Assembly (NCBI GenBank): GCA_027450045.1
Contig: DAIDKM010000027.1
Coordinates: forward strand, 1 to 35,859
Direction of reading: 5' to 3'
Length of the DNA: 35,859 nt
Source: Paludibacter sp.
Lineage (GTDB): Bacteria; Bacteroidota; Bacteroidia; Bacteroidales; Paludibacteraceae
Positions 34,070 through 35,859 of this stretch are shown here, piece by piece. The notes beneath the pieces were generated by a model, which ran no database searches, was not told the DNA's origin, and saw nothing but the letters and a program-made list of their open reading frames with translations. Each line of letters starts with the position of its first letter. Within the stretch, counting starts at the first letter, position 1. Made by a program: the position numbers and the translations under genes.

Positions 34070-35859
34070 ATGAAATCCGGAAATCAGAGCGAAGCATCTT
34101 TTATTGAAGAAGCACGTAAAATAGTGAATCCGAAAAGGTTCTTTACCAATCCCATACAACGCATTGCATGGGGAACGGATGCAAGTTGTTACCGCCAAAT
34201 TCCACAAGCAATTATATTCCCCACCAATGAAGAAGAAATAAAACGTCTGTTACAAGCTGCGAATCAGAAGAAAGTGCCTGTTACTTTTCGTGCTGCCGGA
34301 ACAAGTTTATCAGGTCAAACCATCACAGACTCCGTAATGATTGTCGTGGGTAAATTGTGGGAAAAATACCACATTCACGATGATGGTAAACGTATCACGA
34401 TGCAACCGGGAATTGTAGGAGCGCGGGTAAACGAGATACTTCAACCGTATGGACGAAAATTCACACCGGACCCCGCTTCACTTAAATCGGCCATGGTGGG
34501 AGGCATTATCATGAACAATGCTTCGGGGATGAACTGTGGAACGCATGCTAACAGCGACAAGATGCTTCTTTCGGCACGTATCCTCTTTTCAGATGGCTAT
34601 TTGCTCGATACAGGAGATCAACAAAGCAGGGAAGCATTCTGTAGAGACAAACCATTATTCCTGAAAGAATTAGAAGAAATTCGTCAATCAGTGATAACAA
34701 ACGATATGTTGCGTGAACGCATCCTCCACAAATACAGCATCAAAAATGTGACAGGCCTCAACCTGCTTCCTTTAGTGATGTTCGATGATCCGTTTGATAT
34801 TATGGTGCATCTATTAGTCGGATCTGAAGGGACACTGGCATTTCTGTCGGAAGCCACCATGAAAACAGAATCCATTCCGGCATTCAGTGCAAGCGCGATG
34901 GTCTATTTCACTGATATTGAAACTGCTTGCAGAGCTGTGCAACGTATTAAACCTACCCCTGCAGTCGGTGCGGAATTGTTAGATCGGAAAGCGCTACAGT
35001 CAGTCGAGGGAAAAACAGAAATGCCCGCTTACCTGCATTCGTTTGGAGAAAAAGTTACGGCTTTATTAGTTGAAACGAAAGCCAATACAAAAGAAGCATT
35101 ACAAGCAAACATAATTACCATTGAACAAGCGCTTGCTTCATTTGAAACAGTGATGCCCGTCGAATTTACAGATGATGAAAGCATTTACAACACCTGGTGG
35201 GCAATGCGTTCGGGAATTTTCCCTTCCGTAGGAGGCATGCGTCCGGCAGGAACAACCACCATCATCGAAGACGTGGCTTTTCATCTTGAAGATTTGCCTG
35301 TAGCCACCATTGAATTGCAAAGACTATTAGTAAAACACGGATATAACGACGGCGTTATTTATGGCCATGCTTTAGAAGGTAATTTTCACTTCATCATCAA
35401 CCAACGTTTCGACACGCAAGAAGAAATCGATCGATATGAAAGGCTTATGAATGATGTCGTGGAGTTGGTAACCGACAAATACGACGGTTCTCTTAAAGCG
35501 GAACATGGCACAGGACGTAACATGGCTCCGTTTGTCGAACGGGAATGGGGTAGCGATGCATTTGCCATTATGAAGCGCATCAAAAAGCTTTTCGATCCGA
35601 AAAATATACTTAACCCGGGTGTTATTTTCAACGATGATCCCACCATTCATCTGAAAAATTTCAAATCATTCCCGCTGACCAATGTGCACGTGGATAAATG
35701 CATTGAATGTGGCTTTTGCGAAATCAATTGCCTCACGGCTGGATTTACATTGTCTGCCCGGCAACGCATTGTCATACAACGCGAAATTGCACGGCTCAGA
35801 CAAATCCATGAAAATGAGGCCTTGCTACAACTTGAAAAAGAGTATGCCTACATGGGAAA
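34070..35859 (+). CDS. FAD-binding and 4Fe-4S oxidoreductase, D-lactate dehydrogenase-like (3' end outside window)
   Basis: The frame from ATG 34070 is open to the window edge: 596 residues of a protein that in Bacteroidota is usually over 900. It has an FAD-binding PCMH domain with RAAGTSLSGQT (74-84) and GGIIMNNASGMNCGTHAN. The FAD-oxidase C-terminal domain includes YGHALEGNFHF and AEHGTGRNMAPF. A ferredoxin-type motif CIECGFCEINC follows (C544, C547, C550, C554), starting the Fe-S/CCG part. This is the layout of fused GlcD-GlcF or Dld-type proteins that oxidise D-lactate or another D-2-hydroxy acid and pass electrons to the quinone pool. It is divergent from the murQ cluster, whose MurQ makes D-lactate. 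Confidence 0.88.
   Translation, partial: MKSGNQSEASFIEEARKIVNPKRFFTNPIQRIAWGTDASCYRQIPQAIIFPTNEEEIKRLLQAANQKKVPVTFRAAGTSLSGQTITDSVMIVVGKLWEKYHIHDDGKRITMQPGIVGARVNEILQPYGRKFTPDPASLKSAMVGGIIMNNASGMNCGTHANSDKMLLSARILFSDGYLLDTGDQQSREAFCRDKPLFLKELEEIRQSVITNDMLRERILHKYSIKNVTGLNLLPLVMFDDPFDIMVHLLVGSEGTLAFLSEATMKTESIPAFSASAMVYFTDIETACRAVQRIKPTPAVGAELLDRKALQSVEGKTEMPAYLHSFGEKVTALLVETKANTKEALQANIITIEQALASFETVMPVEFTDDESIYNTWWAMRSGIFPSVGGMRPAGTTTIIEDVAFHLEDLPVATIELQRLLVKHGYNDGVIYGHALEGNFHFIINQRFDTQEEIDRYERLMNDVVELVTDKYDGSLKAEHGTGRNMAPFVEREWGSDAFAIMKRIKKLFDPKNILNPGVIFNDDPTIHLKNFKSFPLTNVHVDKCIECGFCEINCLTAGFTLSARQRIVIQREIARLRQIHENEALLQLEKEYAYMG

Overview
The window looks like a chromosomal piece of a Bacteroidota genome, most likely order Bacteroidales. 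Support comes from moderately AT-rich DNA, start codons without Shine-Dalgarno sequences, repeated TAnnTTTG -7 boxes just upstream of genes, a SecD-SecF fusion protein, and gene families typical of the phylum (LiaF-like/LytTR pairs, DUF4922, MurNAc salvage genes). No phage, insertion sequence, CRISPR array or rRNA was seen. The genus cannot be fixed from this sequence alone.

Layout. 1-1072: the 3' end of a TPR envelope protein with its terminator, then tRNA-Cys on the minus strand. 1315-2907: a LiaF-like membrane protein followed by a membrane-anchored LytTR regulator. 3286-10016: a complete RND efflux operon (TetR regulator, TolC-type outer membrane factor, lipoprotein adaptor, HAE1-type pump) ending in a small PII/CutA-like protein. 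10160-13905: clpB and a Gfo/Idh/MocA oxidoreductase, both minus strand. 14697-18943: a two-TM potassium channel with an RCK domain, convergent with the secDF fusion gene. 19537-24162: glnS, a solitary MNT-type nucleotidyltransferase and pheT, all minus strand. 24542-26190: dut and an MFS transporter.

26376-33591 is the most interesting block, a minus-strand cluster that reads as peptidoglycan amino-sugar salvage. In transcription order it holds two tandem BadF-type sugar kinases (MurK-like), murQ, a double-domain GT2 glycosyltransferase, a DUF4922 protein with a GalT/GDP-hexose-phosphorylase-like HIT motif, and an AmpG/MurT-like permease carrying an unusual periplasmic insert of about 190 residues. 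Divergent from it, at 34070 and running off the window, is an FAD/Fe-S D-lactate-dehydrogenase-like protein. This fits chemically, because MurQ releases D-lactate from MurNAc-6-phosphate. The glycosyltransferase and the nucleotidylyltransferase-like protein have no place in the described MurNAc pathway and are the best lead for an undescribed function.

Other points: glnS has its natural ATG in the wrong frame, explained by one extra base in a six-A run; clpB has a pair of TGnCA-based operator-like repeats 31 bp apart; the MurNAc cluster leader holds a perfect 8-3-8 palindrome.
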